From: Lachnospiraceae bacterium
GTDB lineage: Bacteria > Bacillota > Clostridia > Lachnospirales > Lachnospiraceae
NCBI GenBank assembly: GCA_021770345.1
Contig: JAETRD010000006.1
Location: 186,001 to 250,000, forward strand
DNA length: 64,000 nt
Reading direction: 5' to 3'
Below the pieces are notes generated by a model. That model ran no database searches, was not told where the DNA came from, and saw nothing but the letters and a program-made list of their open reading frames with translations. Positions 1-8,011 of the stretch are shown one piece after another. Both the position numbers and the translations under genes were made by a program. Within the stretch, counting starts at the first letter, position 1. Each line of letters opens with the position of its first letter.

Positions 1-962
1 TCGAAAATACTAAACAGCAACTGTCGGAATAGTTCATCGTCAATTGTTTCTTCAACACAACGCAGGGAATATTTTGTGCGCATATAGATGGGAAGCGATG
101 ATTCCGGATTTTCTTCGCGCATGATGCAGATGTACTTATTGATATCCTGATTCATCAGCATATCGCCCTGGATGATCATGGTTTCCCAGCTGACGCCGCC
201 GCGATGGGAATCTATTTTTGAAAGATAGTATTTATCACAGATCAACAAGACCTTATTTGCGAGAAAGATTTCATTTGTCATCCACTGCGGCAGATCCTGC
301 CCAAGTTTTAAGTGGTAAATATCGCATCTTGCATCTACCCCGTTCCGGCGCAGATTCAGGCACAGATTTTTAACCCAGTTTCGATTGTTTTCGTTATATC
401 CGGTATAGCTGATAAAAACCCTCGGATGTAATTCAGGCGTTGTTTCTGACGGCGAATCCCCTTTATTTAGCGGTTCTGACTGATTCAGAGATTCGGACGC
501 TTTTAACAGACGGTATACGTTTTCCGAAAGGGCATAGATGTTTGCTTTCATATATGGTTCCGTTTTAAAACAGTCACGGATGGTCCTGAATGATTCTTCG
601 TAGGACAGTTTTCCGGCCCCGGCACCCAGCAGAGGGATATTTACAATTCGTAACGAATTTTCCCTGCAATATGCAATGATCTGATTACAGATATTATGCA
701 GTAATTCAGAGGTTGAAAACTGCTGCCATACAGACAATAACTCGACGGATGCGGAGTAGCCGATTACGGAGGAAAGTGTAAAGTGTCTGGGACAGATTTC
801 AAATATAACCTGTCCGGGTTCACATGCCTTGACGGAAGTCGGCAGTCCGTAGGAGATTAAATCCTTTCTTATCGGTGCGCTCAATCCGCCGCTGTCATTA
901 CACGGAATAATAACGATATCGCATTTTTCATCAAAGATGCTGCCCTGTTTTAACTCATACAT
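1..962 (-). CDS. Macro domain-TIR/SEFIR domain protein (partial, runs off the window start)
   Basis: Reading the minus strand from the ATG at 962 gives 320 open codons that continue past base 1. Residues 1-150 look like a macro domain (ADP-ribose binding fold): an early strand ending DIVIIPCNDSGG and the loop IPLLGAGAGK near 109-118. A polar linker follows (about 155-178). From residue 180 there is a TIR/SEFIR-type domain: start PRVFISYTG, central LKLGQDLPQWM, and GGVSWE with Glu260 as candidate NADase glutamate. Established knowledge: TIR domains of bacterial defence proteins cleave or cyclise NAD, and macro domains bind or hydrolyse ADP-ribose products. Inferred role: NAD-based antiphage or stress effector. 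The start has an upstream AAGGAGGA. The missing C-terminus could carry a further domain. It is well separated from the next gene and probably has its own promoter. Confidence 0.75.
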   Translation of the reverse strand, partial: MYELKQGSIFDEKCDIVIIPCNDSGGLSAPIRKDLISYGLPTSVKACEPGQVIFEICPRHFTLSSVIGYSASVELLSVWQQFSTSELLHNICNQIIAYCRENSLRIVNIPLLGAGAGKLSYEESFRTIRDCFKTEPYMKANIYALSENVYRLLKASESLNQSEPLNKGDSPSETTPELHPRVFISYTGYNENNRNWVKNLCLNLRRNGVDARCDIYHLKLGQDLPQWMTNEIFLANKVLLICDKYYLSKIDSHRGGVSWETMIIQGDMLMNQDINKYICIMREENPESSLPIYMRTKYSLRCVEETIDDELFRQLLFSIF

Positions 963-1058
963 CTGCGGTTCCTCCTTAAAAGCATGGTACTCTTTTCATA
1001 CGTCAATTGTAGCATGCGGCGGATTGGAGCGCAACGATAAGAATCCGGTCTGCGGGCA

Positions 1059-1271
1059 TTAAAAGAGATTGTCGTCCTCGATGTGCTCCATAATATCCTC
1101 CACGTTGCAGTGGAGGATATTGCACAGCTTGTCGATCGTGTTGACTTCCACGTTTTTGTTGTGTTTTAAACGGTTGATCTGGGAACGGTTAATGTTGTAG
1201 CGGGTGTACAGGTCATACTGTGTGATTCCCTTTTCCTTCATGGTGAGCCATAGTCGGTCATATCGTATCAT
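1059..1271 (-). CDS. Small Cro/CI-type (XRE) HTH regulator
   Basis: Seventy residues, almost entirely one helix-turn-helix domain: KEKGITQYDLYTRYNINRSQ is the first HTH half, followed by INRLKHNKNVEVNTIDKLCNIL and the frequent ending of this family (hCNVEDIMEHI). Such 65-75 residue proteins usually act as repressors or toxin-antitoxin/phage-type regulators. Its start codon lies inside the 3' end of the HD-domain gene (14-bp overlap, 1258-1271), so it is the last gene of the kinase-HD-regulator operon and is probably translationally coupled. What it regulates is not visible; autoregulation of this operon is a reasonable inference. Confidence 0.85.
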   Translation of the reverse strand: MIRYDRLWLTMKEKGITQYDLYTRYNINRSQINRLKHNKNVEVNTIDKLCNILHCNVEDIMEHIEDDNLF

Positions 1272-3123
1272 TTTTCGCTTTTTCTCCTGTGTTCATCTCG
1301 TATAATTGCCGGTTTGCGTCCCGGCGGGCGGCCTCGTACGCACGCCTGACAGTCTCGCACACGGCGGTATCGCGGAGCATCGCCGTCAAAAGCGGTGAAA
1401 ACCGTCGGCCTTCCAGGGAAATCGCCTCTGAGATCGCCTCGTCGAAGGTCTTTTTCGGCTGTCCGTACAGCCAGAATTGACAGACGGAGTTGTCAATCCA
1501 GTCAAACAGGCCGATGACATCTACCATCTGACGGTAAGGGCATTCGAGCCGCCTGTAGGACTCCGGATACCCGTGGGAGCCGTCATACCAGCTGTGATGC
1601 CCGAGCGCAGCGGCGGCGTAACCACGCGTCGACGCGTTGGCTGCGAGACGTGCATTTCCGACGACGGTATGCAGTTTGGTGATCTCGTATTCCTCCTCAA
1701 ACCACTGTCTTGCCGTACGGGTGAACAGACGGATAAAGTTGATCTTTCCGACATCGTGGAAGAGGCCGCAGTTTTCCGCGAGATCAAGCACGGCCCGACG
1801 CTTTTGTGCGGGCTCTTTTATCGCATGAATCTCATCGATGTCGTCGAAAAAGGAGGAGTTCTCCTCCATGATAATTCCGCAGAGCGCGGCTGCGGTTTTT
1901 CCTACGACCTTTGAGTGGACGTAGACGTCGGGGGCAAAATGCGTCAGCAAAAGCAGCTGAAACTCCCCGTAGGAGATGCTGTGCGGGGTTTCGATATAGG
2001 TGCTTGAGAGCTGCCGCAGAAAATAGAAGAGCTGCTCGTTCGCCTTGTCTGCCGGAAATGCCCTTGTGTAGGCGACGACTTTGCGATAGAGGGCTTCGAG
2101 GTATGTTTCGCGGCCCGGTAGCTGCTCGGGATATTCCCGCAGGTAGTTGCAGTAAAATGCGGGGAGGGAGATTGCCATATACATGCCGTCGGCGGAAAAA
2201 TCGGTGCCGTCGGCGAAGTCCATCAGCGCTTCCATGCGGCCGAGCAATTCCGTCAGGTTCATCAGGCCGCAGTAATATTCGATGGCCCGGCACGCAAATG
2301 CGGAGCGCATGGAAGGCGTTTCGCCCCGGTCAAGCGCCTCTAAGATCCGTCCCTGATGTACAATGTGGACGGATTCCATAATCGCGGCCACGTCCTGCGG
2401 GGTCATGTCGTTGTCTCTGCTGTAGGAGATGCTCGAGGCGATCTGCTGATGCGTCATATAGATAAAACGGTCCCACGGCAGCTCCGGCTCCATGGTTTGG
2501 TAGTCCTCATCCTGCAAAATCTGCAGGGTCTCTCGGGCCACGCGGATTTTGGCGCTGGCGGATTCGTACTGCCCGAGCGCGATATTGGCGCGCGAGCGCA
2601 GGATATATCCTCTGGTGTCGGTATCGTCAATCTCGTCGTAATATTTTAAGTAAGCCGCGGCCTCCGCGAAGCACAGGCGCATCCGGGACATATAGCTTTT
2701 GCTGTCCGCGTAGTCGAGGCCGACCATTTTTGTGCTCATATTGTGGCGGCCGATGCCGAGCCAGTACAGGCAGCGGATAATCCTGCTGCGGTCTTTGTCC
2801 TGCCTTGCCCGGCTTAACAGCGCCTCATAAATCTGACAGAACAGGCCGCCGTCCAGCTCGTCTTTTCCGCGCAGCAGCGTGCCGGCAAATTCCTCCAATT
2901 CCGTGATTTCCTCCGGCGTTGCCGCAAAAAGTCCGTCGATGAGCGGGAACAGGCCATCGCGCAGCAGTTCCATATTGCGGCTGATCCTGCGTTCGATCTG
3001 CTGTCTGTCGCGTTCGATCGTCTCCTGATAGTCCGCAAAAGAGCAGGCGGCATATTCCAGGTGCGCGGAAAGCAGTGTGATCTCCTTTAAATTTGCAATA
3101 TATTCCTCCTGATAGGGCTGCAT
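1258..3123 (-). CDS. HD-GYP-like phosphohydrolase with long helical N-terminal region
   Basis: 621 residues. The N-terminal ~390 residues are alpha-helical and repeat-like (TPR-like or coiled), without membrane segments. The C-terminal part is an HD phosphohydrolase: an upstream H-S-K-V-V-G-K helix, GLFHDVGK with the His456-Asp457 metal pair, LHTVVG, then GHHSWYDGSHGYP near 508-519, a variant of the HH-x(4)-DG-x-GYP signature of c-di-GMP phosphodiesterases. This suggests cyclic-dinucleotide hydrolysis or a related nucleotidase. It follows the hybrid kinase by 60 bp on the same strand and overlaps the HTH gene, so the three probably form one signalling unit: kinase senses, HD enzyme or HTH protein responds. 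The extra residue in the GYP motif makes the substrate uncertain. Confidence 0.75.
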   Translation of the reverse strand: MQPYQEEYIANLKEITLLSAHLEYAACSFADYQETIERDRQQIERRISRNMELLRDGLFPLIDGLFAATPEEITELEEFAGTLLRGKDELDGGLFCQIYEALLSRARQDKDRSRIIRCLYWLGIGRHNMSTKMVGLDYADSKSYMSRMRLCFAEAAAYLKYYDEIDDTDTRGYILRSRANIALGQYESASAKIRVARETLQILQDEDYQTMEPELPWDRFIYMTHQQIASSISYSRDNDMTPQDVAAIMESVHIVHQGRILEALDRGETPSMRSAFACRAIEYYCGLMNLTELLGRMEALMDFADGTDFSADGMYMAISLPAFYCNYLREYPEQLPGRETYLEALYRKVVAYTRAFPADKANEQLFYFLRQLSSTYIETPHSISYGEFQLLLLTHFAPDVYVHSKVVGKTAAALCGIIMEENSSFFDDIDEIHAIKEPAQKRRAVLDLAENCGLFHDVGKINFIRLFTRTARQWFEEEYEITKLHTVVGNARLAANASTRGYAAAALGHHSWYDGSHGYPESYRRLECPYRQMVDVIGLFDWIDNSVCQFWLYGQPKKTFDEAISEAISLEGRRFSPLLTAMLRDTAVCETVRRAYEAARRDANRQLYEMNTGEKAKNDTI

Positions 3124-3183
3124 AAAAATTCACCTCGGTTTTTGCTGTGAATGTGCGGTCTGTTTTGTTCATCGAAGGTATGA

Positions 3184-4857
3184 TTACTCCCGCATAAAAC
3201 GCCTGCGCATAATCTCGTACAGACGGTCGGGATTTACCGGCTTTGCGCAGTGTTCGTTCATGCCGGCTTCCTTTGACAGACGGATATCCTCCACAAAGGC
3301 GTTGGCCGTCATCGCGACGATCCAGACCGTTTCCGCGTCCTTTCTGGGAAGCTGCCGGATTTCTCTCGCGGCATCGTAGCCGTTTAAAACCGGCATCTGA
3401 ATATCCATAAAAATCAGGTCAAAATACCCTTCGGGTGAATTTGCAAAAGCATCCACCGCCTCGCGTCCGTTTTCGGCCGTCTCCACCCGGACGCCCGTCA
3501 TTGATAACAGTTCCACCGCGATCTCGCGGTTCAGCTCGTTGTCTTCCGCGAGCAGCAGGCGGTATCTGCCGTAATCGAGATCGCTGTCGGATAAATTTCC
3601 GGAATCTTTTCCGGAAGTGCGGGTCTGGTCCGACACGGTGGCAATGAGGCGGCTCTTGAACAGCGGACAGGGGACAAAGGCGTTGATGCCTGCCCGCGCC
3701 GCGCGATACTCGATCTGTGCCCAGTCGGCCTCCGCGACCAGAATGATCGGGAATGTCTGTCCTGCAAGTTTGCGCACATGGGATGCAATGTCAAAGGCTG
3801 TCATGTCGGCAAGCTCATAGCCCAGAAGAAGGGCGCAGGGCATCCGGTTTTCGTACTGCGCCTCAGTCAGCCATCTGACGGTTTCCATGCCGCTTTGCAA
3901 ATGTACGGCCTTTACGCCGCTGTCGGTGAGGTAAGTGTCAAGCTGTCCGGCACGATTGACGTCACTTTCCGCGATCAGCACGGTCTGTCCGACGGGAAGT
4001 GCCTGTGCGTCCTCCTCCTGCGGGGCGGCGGCAAGGGGAATCGACACGAAAAAGCGGCTGCCTTTCCCCTCCTCGCTCTCGACGGTGATCTCGCCGCCCA
4101 TGCGGTCGACGAGGTTTTTGACGATGGACATTCCGAGTCCGGTGCCCTCAATCCCGTTGACGGTGGAATTGTTTACGCGCTCAAACGGGACGAAAATCCG
4201 CTCCAGAAACGCGGCACTCATGCCGATTCCGTTGTCCTCGCAGAGGAAATCGAGCCATACCTTTGAGCCGCCTGCGGCCGCGGAGTCATCCCTGCGCTGG
4301 GAAAAGCGCACGCGGACAAAACCGTCCTCCAACGTATATTTGACGGCGTTTCCGATAATGTTTACCAGAATCTGCCGCAGATGGAGCGGATCTCCGATCA
4401 GAGTTTCCTCATAAATCTGTCCGATTTCCGTCTGAAAATCCTGCCGCTTTTGGGCCGCCTGCGGCCGTACGATGACCGTGATGTCATGCACCATGTCGGC
4501 GAGCGAAAACGGTTCCTCGCCGAGGACGAGACGTCCGCTTGCGATGCGCGACATATCAAGCACATCATTGACGAGGCTCATCAGATGGGAGGATGCGCTC
4601 TGAATTTTCTGAAGGCAGTCCTGCACGCGCGCTTTTTCGTCGATGTGCGACAGCCCGATGGAGGTCATGCCCATAATGGCATTCATCGGGGTGCGGATAT
4701 CGTGCGACATATTTGAGAGAAACGTACTCTTGGCCCTGTTTTCTTCCTCGGACGCGCGGAGCGCGTTTGCAAGCCTTGCGTTTTCGGCGCGCAGCAAATC
4801 GAGCTCTCTCTGGTATTCGGTTGTCTGCTCCATAGCGCTGTTGTTTGTCTGCTTCAT
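3184..4857 (-). CDS. Cytosolic hybrid sensor histidine kinase/response regulator
   Basis: 557 residues, no transmembrane segment and no recognisable sensor domain. A short coiled coil (about 10-42) leads into HisKA with phospho-acceptor His52 (SNMSHDIRTPMNA). An HATPase domain follows, with ENGIGM-like box DNGIGM and GTGLGMSIV. Next is a degenerate receiver (about 290-410) whose phospho-site position reads LLLGYELADM instead of an Asp-containing strand. Last is a full receiver with ED acidic pocket (LLLAEDNELN), Asp485 (LIFMDIQMPVLNG) and the Lys in AKPVNP. Such kinases respond to a cytosolic partner or signal. It heads the operon with the HD and HTH genes; the inverted repeat at 4912-4931 lies 55 bp upstream of its start. 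Call is firm; the signal is unknown. Confidence 0.9.
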   Translation of the reverse strand: MKQTNNSAMEQTTEYQRELDLLRAENARLANALRASEEENRAKSTFLSNMSHDIRTPMNAIMGMTSIGLSHIDEKARVQDCLQKIQSASSHLMSLVNDVLDMSRIASGRLVLGEEPFSLADMVHDITVIVRPQAAQKRQDFQTEIGQIYEETLIGDPLHLRQILVNIIGNAVKYTLEDGFVRVRFSQRRDDSAAAGGSKVWLDFLCEDNGIGMSAAFLERIFVPFERVNNSTVNGIEGTGLGMSIVKNLVDRMGGEITVESEEGKGSRFFVSIPLAAAPQEEDAQALPVGQTVLIAESDVNRAGQLDTYLTDSGVKAVHLQSGMETVRWLTEAQYENRMPCALLLGYELADMTAFDIASHVRKLAGQTFPIILVAEADWAQIEYRAARAGINAFVPCPLFKSRLIATVSDQTRTSGKDSGNLSDSDLDYGRYRLLLAEDNELNREIAVELLSMTGVRVETAENGREAVDAFANSPEGYFDLIFMDIQMPVLNGYDAAREIRQLPRKDAETVWIVAMTANAFVEDIRLSKEAGMNEHCAKPVNPDRLYEIMRRRFMRE

Positions 4858-4911
4858 ATTTTAACAGTCCTTTCCTTATGTTTCATTATCCGCTGTTTTT
4901 CTTCCGGTAAT

Positions 4912-4931
4912 AGTGTTCGTATAAGAACACT
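4912..4931. promoter_or_regulatory. Inverted repeat upstream of the kinase operon (candidate operator)
   Basis: AGTGTTC and GAACACT form a perfect 7-bp dyad with a 6-nt spacer. It lies between the divergent kinase operon and the small ORF at 5031, where a promoter is expected. It could be the binding site of the operon's own HTH protein or a small hairpin in the leader. No T-tract follows, so a terminator is unlikely. Confidence 0.4.
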
Positions 4932-5030
4932 CTCCGCGCGTCTCCCTGCCACCAGAGAGAGTTAGAGAAATAAAAAACATCCTGTCTTTTTTCATCTGCG
5001 GGACGTTATACTATTTGGAAAGGAGCATGT

Positions 5031-5219
5031 ATGAGGCGGTCAGAACGCGAAATCAAAAGACGGCTGGGAGAAAGTGCGGCCGGAAACGTGCAGCTTTTCG
5101 TGATGGCGGTTCACTTTTTCCTGCCGTATGCGGTTACCTGCTGTATCTGTTTTCAATGTCTGTACAGCAAAAGAATCGGCTCCGAGATATTTGCAATTGG
5201 ACTGTTAACACTTTTTTAG
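5031..5219 (+). CDS. Possible small membrane protein
   Basis: A 62-codon frame preceded by GGAAAGGAG (5017-5025), five bases ahead of the ATG. A basic N-terminus (MRRSEREIKRR) is followed by one hydrophobic stretch from about residue 22 to 44 containing several Cys. An overlapping frame starting at 5027 has worse ribosome binding site spacing. I do not recognise it. The supporting evidence is only the good ribosome binding site, a TATACT-like hexamer near 5007 and a membrane-like composition. It could equally be a chance ORF at the edge of the decayed island. Confidence 0.25.
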   Translation: MRRSEREIKRRLGESAAGNVQLFVMAVHFFLPYAVTCCICFQCLYSKRIGSEIFAIGLLTLF

Positions 5220-5269
5220 ATATTTTTTATGGTTGTTTTCCCTATACTGAGGTTTAATATCCCAAAGAA

Positions 5270-5719
5270 GAATGGATTCTGTGATGATCATGACTTGCCA
5301 AATCCAACGTCTGGAAACCTGTTTTCTCCAACTTCTTTTTTATTTTGCGTATGCCGTAATTATTGCTGCTTGCGCGAAAGATCTCTTTGATTTTTGATGT
5401 TAGTCCCGATTCATCGGATAGCTGTTTTATTTTGTAATAAGATCTGTACCGCCTGTTTTAAAATGTCATTCTCCATTTTAAGCTGCTGATTTTTTTACGA
5501 AACTGAATTAATTCTTCCAATTCCGGTGTGTGGTTGCCTTTTTCATAGAATCAACCGGAATTTTCCGATTGTTTTAACCATTTATTGAACAGGGAATGGG
5601 AGATATCGTATTCCCTGCAGATATCGCATCTGTACTTGCTGCTGGAACGATATAAGTCTATTAATTGCTGTTTAAACTCATCTGTGTATTTATGGTCTTT
5701 TCTGTGTTGTTTCGGTCAT
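5270..5719 (-). mobile_element. IS3-family transposase remnant (OrfA plus start of OrfB), decayed
   Basis: Read on the minus strand, pieces in shifting frames spell an IS3-type OrfA: KDHKYTDEFKQQLIDLYRSS, then CREYDISHSLFNKWLKQSENSG, then ELEELIQFRKK and LKWRM. These are followed by an OrfB-like start, EIFRASSNNYGIRKIKKKLE. There is a frameshift just after the likely ATG at 5719, a stop after NSG, and more shifts downstream. The catalytic DDE part is absent. This is an inactive fragment, useful as a marker of past insertion at the border of the accessory island. I could not find terminal repeats, so the limits are approximate. Confidence 0.75.
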
Positions 5720-5739
5720 ATTGATTGCTTCTTTGTTTA

Positions 5740-6496
5740 ATGATTTTATAGTATATGACCTCAAAAAATCTGTCCAGTTTATTATAGCTTATCCAGATAA
5801 AGGAGTATTGGGAAAAGGGATTGAGAGAATTAGGGTGTTTGGGGAAGGATGGATTGAGGCGGTCGGAAAGGCTGGGGGTATGTTCGGCAGTGGGGAAATT
5901 CGTAAAAATTAGTAAGAAGATTGACGGAGCCATGAGCGGGGTGCTTGTGGCTTTGTTGGTTTTGGGGTATAATAGGTTAGGTGATAAAGAGGTAAATATG
6001 AGTGTTAAGTATAGAATAAAAAAGTTGAAAAATTTTTATCCTTTACTTGACACGGTCAGAACCAAAAGATTATGAGATTTATAATTTTCTATAAAACTAT
6101 TAGTATGACCTGCAGTTTAGTTCGGCTGTGGATGCCATTATCAAGGCAGCAAAGAAAAATCCAAAGTGTATTCAGCGGATATAAAGAAAGATGGAAAATG
6201 TTGGGATTGGAACAATGTCCCAACAGGTGTTAAAACTGCAAAGGGATCAGACATTAACGGAACGAAAGGGCAGAATATATGAGTAGAAAAAAGCTGATGC
6301 CCAGCAGCAGTTTGAACTCAAACGGCAGAAGAAAAAGGATAAGTACGGGGCAAATAATACTCCTGTGCTATTTCGGACTGAGAGGTAATGTGATGAAAAA
6401 CAATCGGATCAATAATTGGATGCTAAACCACTGGCCTGAAAATAAAATATGGGCTGCGGCGTTTCATGTGGTCTGGGCAAAAAAGAATAATTCCAC
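5740..6496. other. Decayed stretch without a supportable gene
   Basis: About 750 bp of AT-rich DNA with short, mutually interrupting frames. Some pieces look once-coding, for example MSQQVLKLQRDQTLTERKGRI near 6216 and AQQQFELKRQKKKDKYG near 6300, charged and helical like the tail of a mobilisation or recombination protein. No frame is long enough or has a convincing start to annotate. I see no tRNA-like or repeat structure here. Confidence 0.5.
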
Positions 6497-7045
6497 TATC
6501 CCTTCTGTGCATCGGCGCTATGAATATACTTTTGCATGGGATTGATAACCCGAACATTTCCTATCGGGACAGCTTATCGGAGCAGAATACAGATATTGAA
6601 AAGTACAGTCTGGTGCTTCAAATCCCCCTTTTAAAGGTAGTCTTGACTATGAAGCGATGTCTGTGAACCTGCTTCGGGTCACAAAGATAAAAAAGACAGA
6701 ACTGCTGTTTCTCGCTTTGTTTTTGTGCATATTAAAAAAGACGGCTACAGTCTGGATGATAAGAGACAGGAAATTGCCGACTGTGACATACCGGATATTA
6801 TCAGCAGATTTCATAATCTGGATGCCAAGACAGAGCGGGCAAGGACGGAACAGAGCTTCTTTGTTTCGATTGAGGAGATCGTATCGAATGACTATGACCT
6901 TTCGATTAACAAATACAGAGAAATTATATATGAGAAGATGGAGTATGAGCCTTCCGATGCCATCATCGGACGCATTGAGCAGATCGAGGCGTAGATTCAG
7001 ACAGAAATAGCGGAATTAAAAGAGATGCTTGGCAGACAAATTTAG
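6497..7045 (+). pseudogene. hsdM: hsdM remnant (type I restriction-modification N6-adenine methylase)
   Basis: Three collinear pieces in different frames match the type I methylase subunit. LLHGIDNPNISYRDSLSEQ (near 6520-6580) is the region before the catalytic motif. NPPFKGSLDYEAMS followed by KKTELLFLALFL (about 6625-6725) contains catalytic motif IV (NPPF). Then the C-terminus follows: GYSLDDKRQEIADCDIPDII, TERARTEQSFF and NDYDLSINKYREI. Between the second and third pieces a large part of the gene is deleted. An in-frame TAG at 6992-6994 cuts a tail (IQTEIAELKEMLG) that reads on to a second TAG at 7043. No hsdS or hsdR is visible in the window. In a working system the protein methylates adenines in a bipartite target; this copy cannot. 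Confidence 0.8.
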
Positions 7046-7069
7046 ATTTGTGGGGATGGGTGATTATGA
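7046..7069 (+). repeat. 24-bp leader repeat, copy 1
   Basis: ATTTGTGGGGATGGGTGATT followed by ATGA, ending on the start codon of the first DUF3791 gene. Copies with about two differences lie at 10340-10363 (before fic) and 11796-11819. The segment contains the GGGGATGG ribosome-binding-like run and the start codon, so it is a shared translation-initiation region or a scar of recombination between related gene starts. Confidence 0.55.
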
Positions 7070-7281
7070 ATAAAGAGATGTTTTCATTTGTGATATATAT
7101 GATTCATGCATGTGCAAATTATTGGAATCAGAATCCGTCTGAAGTATATAAAAATATGAAAAATACGGATTGTATCATGGGTTTTCTAGTGCCGAATTAC
7201 GAGATTCTTCACACGCAAAGCACAAAATATATTATTGAAGATATCAGAGAATATTTTAATGTCAGGGGGATATCCGTATGA
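7066..7281 (+). CDS. DUF3791-family small protein (probable antitoxin-like partner)
   Basis: 71 residues from ATG 7066; I prefer this over the upstream in-frame TTG because the 24-bp leader repeat ends on this ATG. Sequence MNKEMFSFVIYMIHACANYW, then NQNPSEVYKNMKN and IIEDIREYF match the small helical DUF3791 pattern. These proteins are typically encoded next to DUF3990 genes. The stop overlaps the next start as ATGA (7278-7281), showing translational coupling with the DUF3990 frame. Function is inferred from this pairing: a regulator or antitoxin for an ADP-ribosyltransferase-like partner. Confidence 0.7.
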   Translation: MNKEMFSFVIYMIHACANYWNQNPSEVYKNMKNTDCIMGFLVPNYEILHTQSTKYIIEDIREYFNVRGISV

Positions 7282-7675
7282 TTGTTTATCATGGCTCAAA
7301 TGTGATTGTAAATCTTCCGGATACAGAACATTCCTTTCGCGCGCTGGATTTTGGAAAAGGGTTTTATGTAACGACTGTAAAGGAACAGGCTGCCAGATAG
7401 GCAAGGAGAAAGGCTGATATTTGCGGCACTGGAAAAGCAGTTGTCATTGTTTATAATATGGCGGAAAATCTAAACGGGCTGACTTATAAATGTTTTGACG
7501 AGGACTTAACGGGGTGGATTGATTTTGTATGCAAATACCGTGATGAAGAACAAGATTATTTACAGTACGATTTGATTCAGGGAAAAGTGGCAAATGATAA
7601 AGTGTTTCTATCAGTCAAAAGGCGATAAACCAGCTATTATTTTACGAATCATTTTGTGAGGTGGCGAAGAGATGA
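7278..7675 (+). pseudogene. DUF3990 (ADP-ribosyltransferase-like) gene with a nonsense codon and 3' deletion
   Basis: The frame begins MIVYHGSNVIVNLPDTEHSF and continues RALDFGKGFYVTTVKEQAAR, then hits TAG at 7398-7400 where family members usually carry Trp (QA..WA.RK). Reading through gives ARRKADICGTGKAVVIVYNM, then GWIDFVCKYRDEEQDYLQYD and GKVANDKVF, all typical of DUF3990. Near 7625 the frame breaks, and the family's end (INQLLFYESFCEVAKR) reappears in another frame, stopping at 7675. The YHGS start resembles the NAD-binding start of ART folds. Its ends overlap both neighbours by ATGA, so an intact ancestor formed a coupled three-gene unit. It is now probably inactive. Confidence 0.75.
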
Positions 7676-7896
7676 ATGAAGAGATGTTAGAGCGCGTATA
7701 TCAGGAAAACCTCGAAGAACGAATTATAGCGTATCTGGCAAAGATATGTGATTTTTCCTATGAAAAGGCAATGGATTTATATTATAGCAGTAAATTGGCG
7801 GACAAGATTTATCTCGGAAAAGAAGGAGTACAGTATTTGGATTATAAGGTGCTGGCTCAGATATTGCTTGAAACGGAGAAAGAATTGCCGGATTGA
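7672..7896 (+). CDS. Second DUF3791-type small protein
   Basis: 74 acidic, helical residues, MNEEMLERVYQENLEERIIA then YLAKICDFSYEKAMDLYY and LDYKVLAQILLE. This resembles the DUF3791 proteins that flank DUF3990 genes. Its ATG overlaps the TGA of the broken DUF3990 gene (ATGA at 7672-7675) and a GGTGGCGAAGAG ribosome binding site lies just upstream. It is intact although its partner is broken, as expected if this side is the antidote. Family call is moderate because the protein is short. Confidence 0.6.
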   Translation: MNEEMLERVYQENLEERIIAYLAKICDFSYEKAMDLYYSSKLADKIYLGKEGVQYLDYKVLAQILLETEKELPD

Positions 7897-8011
7897 AATT
7901 TGAAACACAAAAATCATTAAAGGAGACACAGAATTTGATGGATTCGCTGATGCAGGAGTATTTTGGGTAAAGCAATGTGGTTTAAAAGAATTAACAGGAG
8001 GGGGAACAGCT

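Noticed and set aside
3164-3180. TTGTTCATCGAAGGTA between the HD and kinase genes matching the right end of the MITE
   Set aside because: Only 16 bases match, there is no partner inverted repeat nearby, and one or two such matches are expected by chance in a window this size.
6992-7400. Two in-frame TAG codons (hsdM 6992, DUF3990 7398) as a hint of TAG recoding
   Set aside because: Many intact genes here end in TAG (flavodoxin, CDF, transketolase, FGGY kinase), and both affected genes also carry frameshifts or deletions, so ordinary decay explains them.
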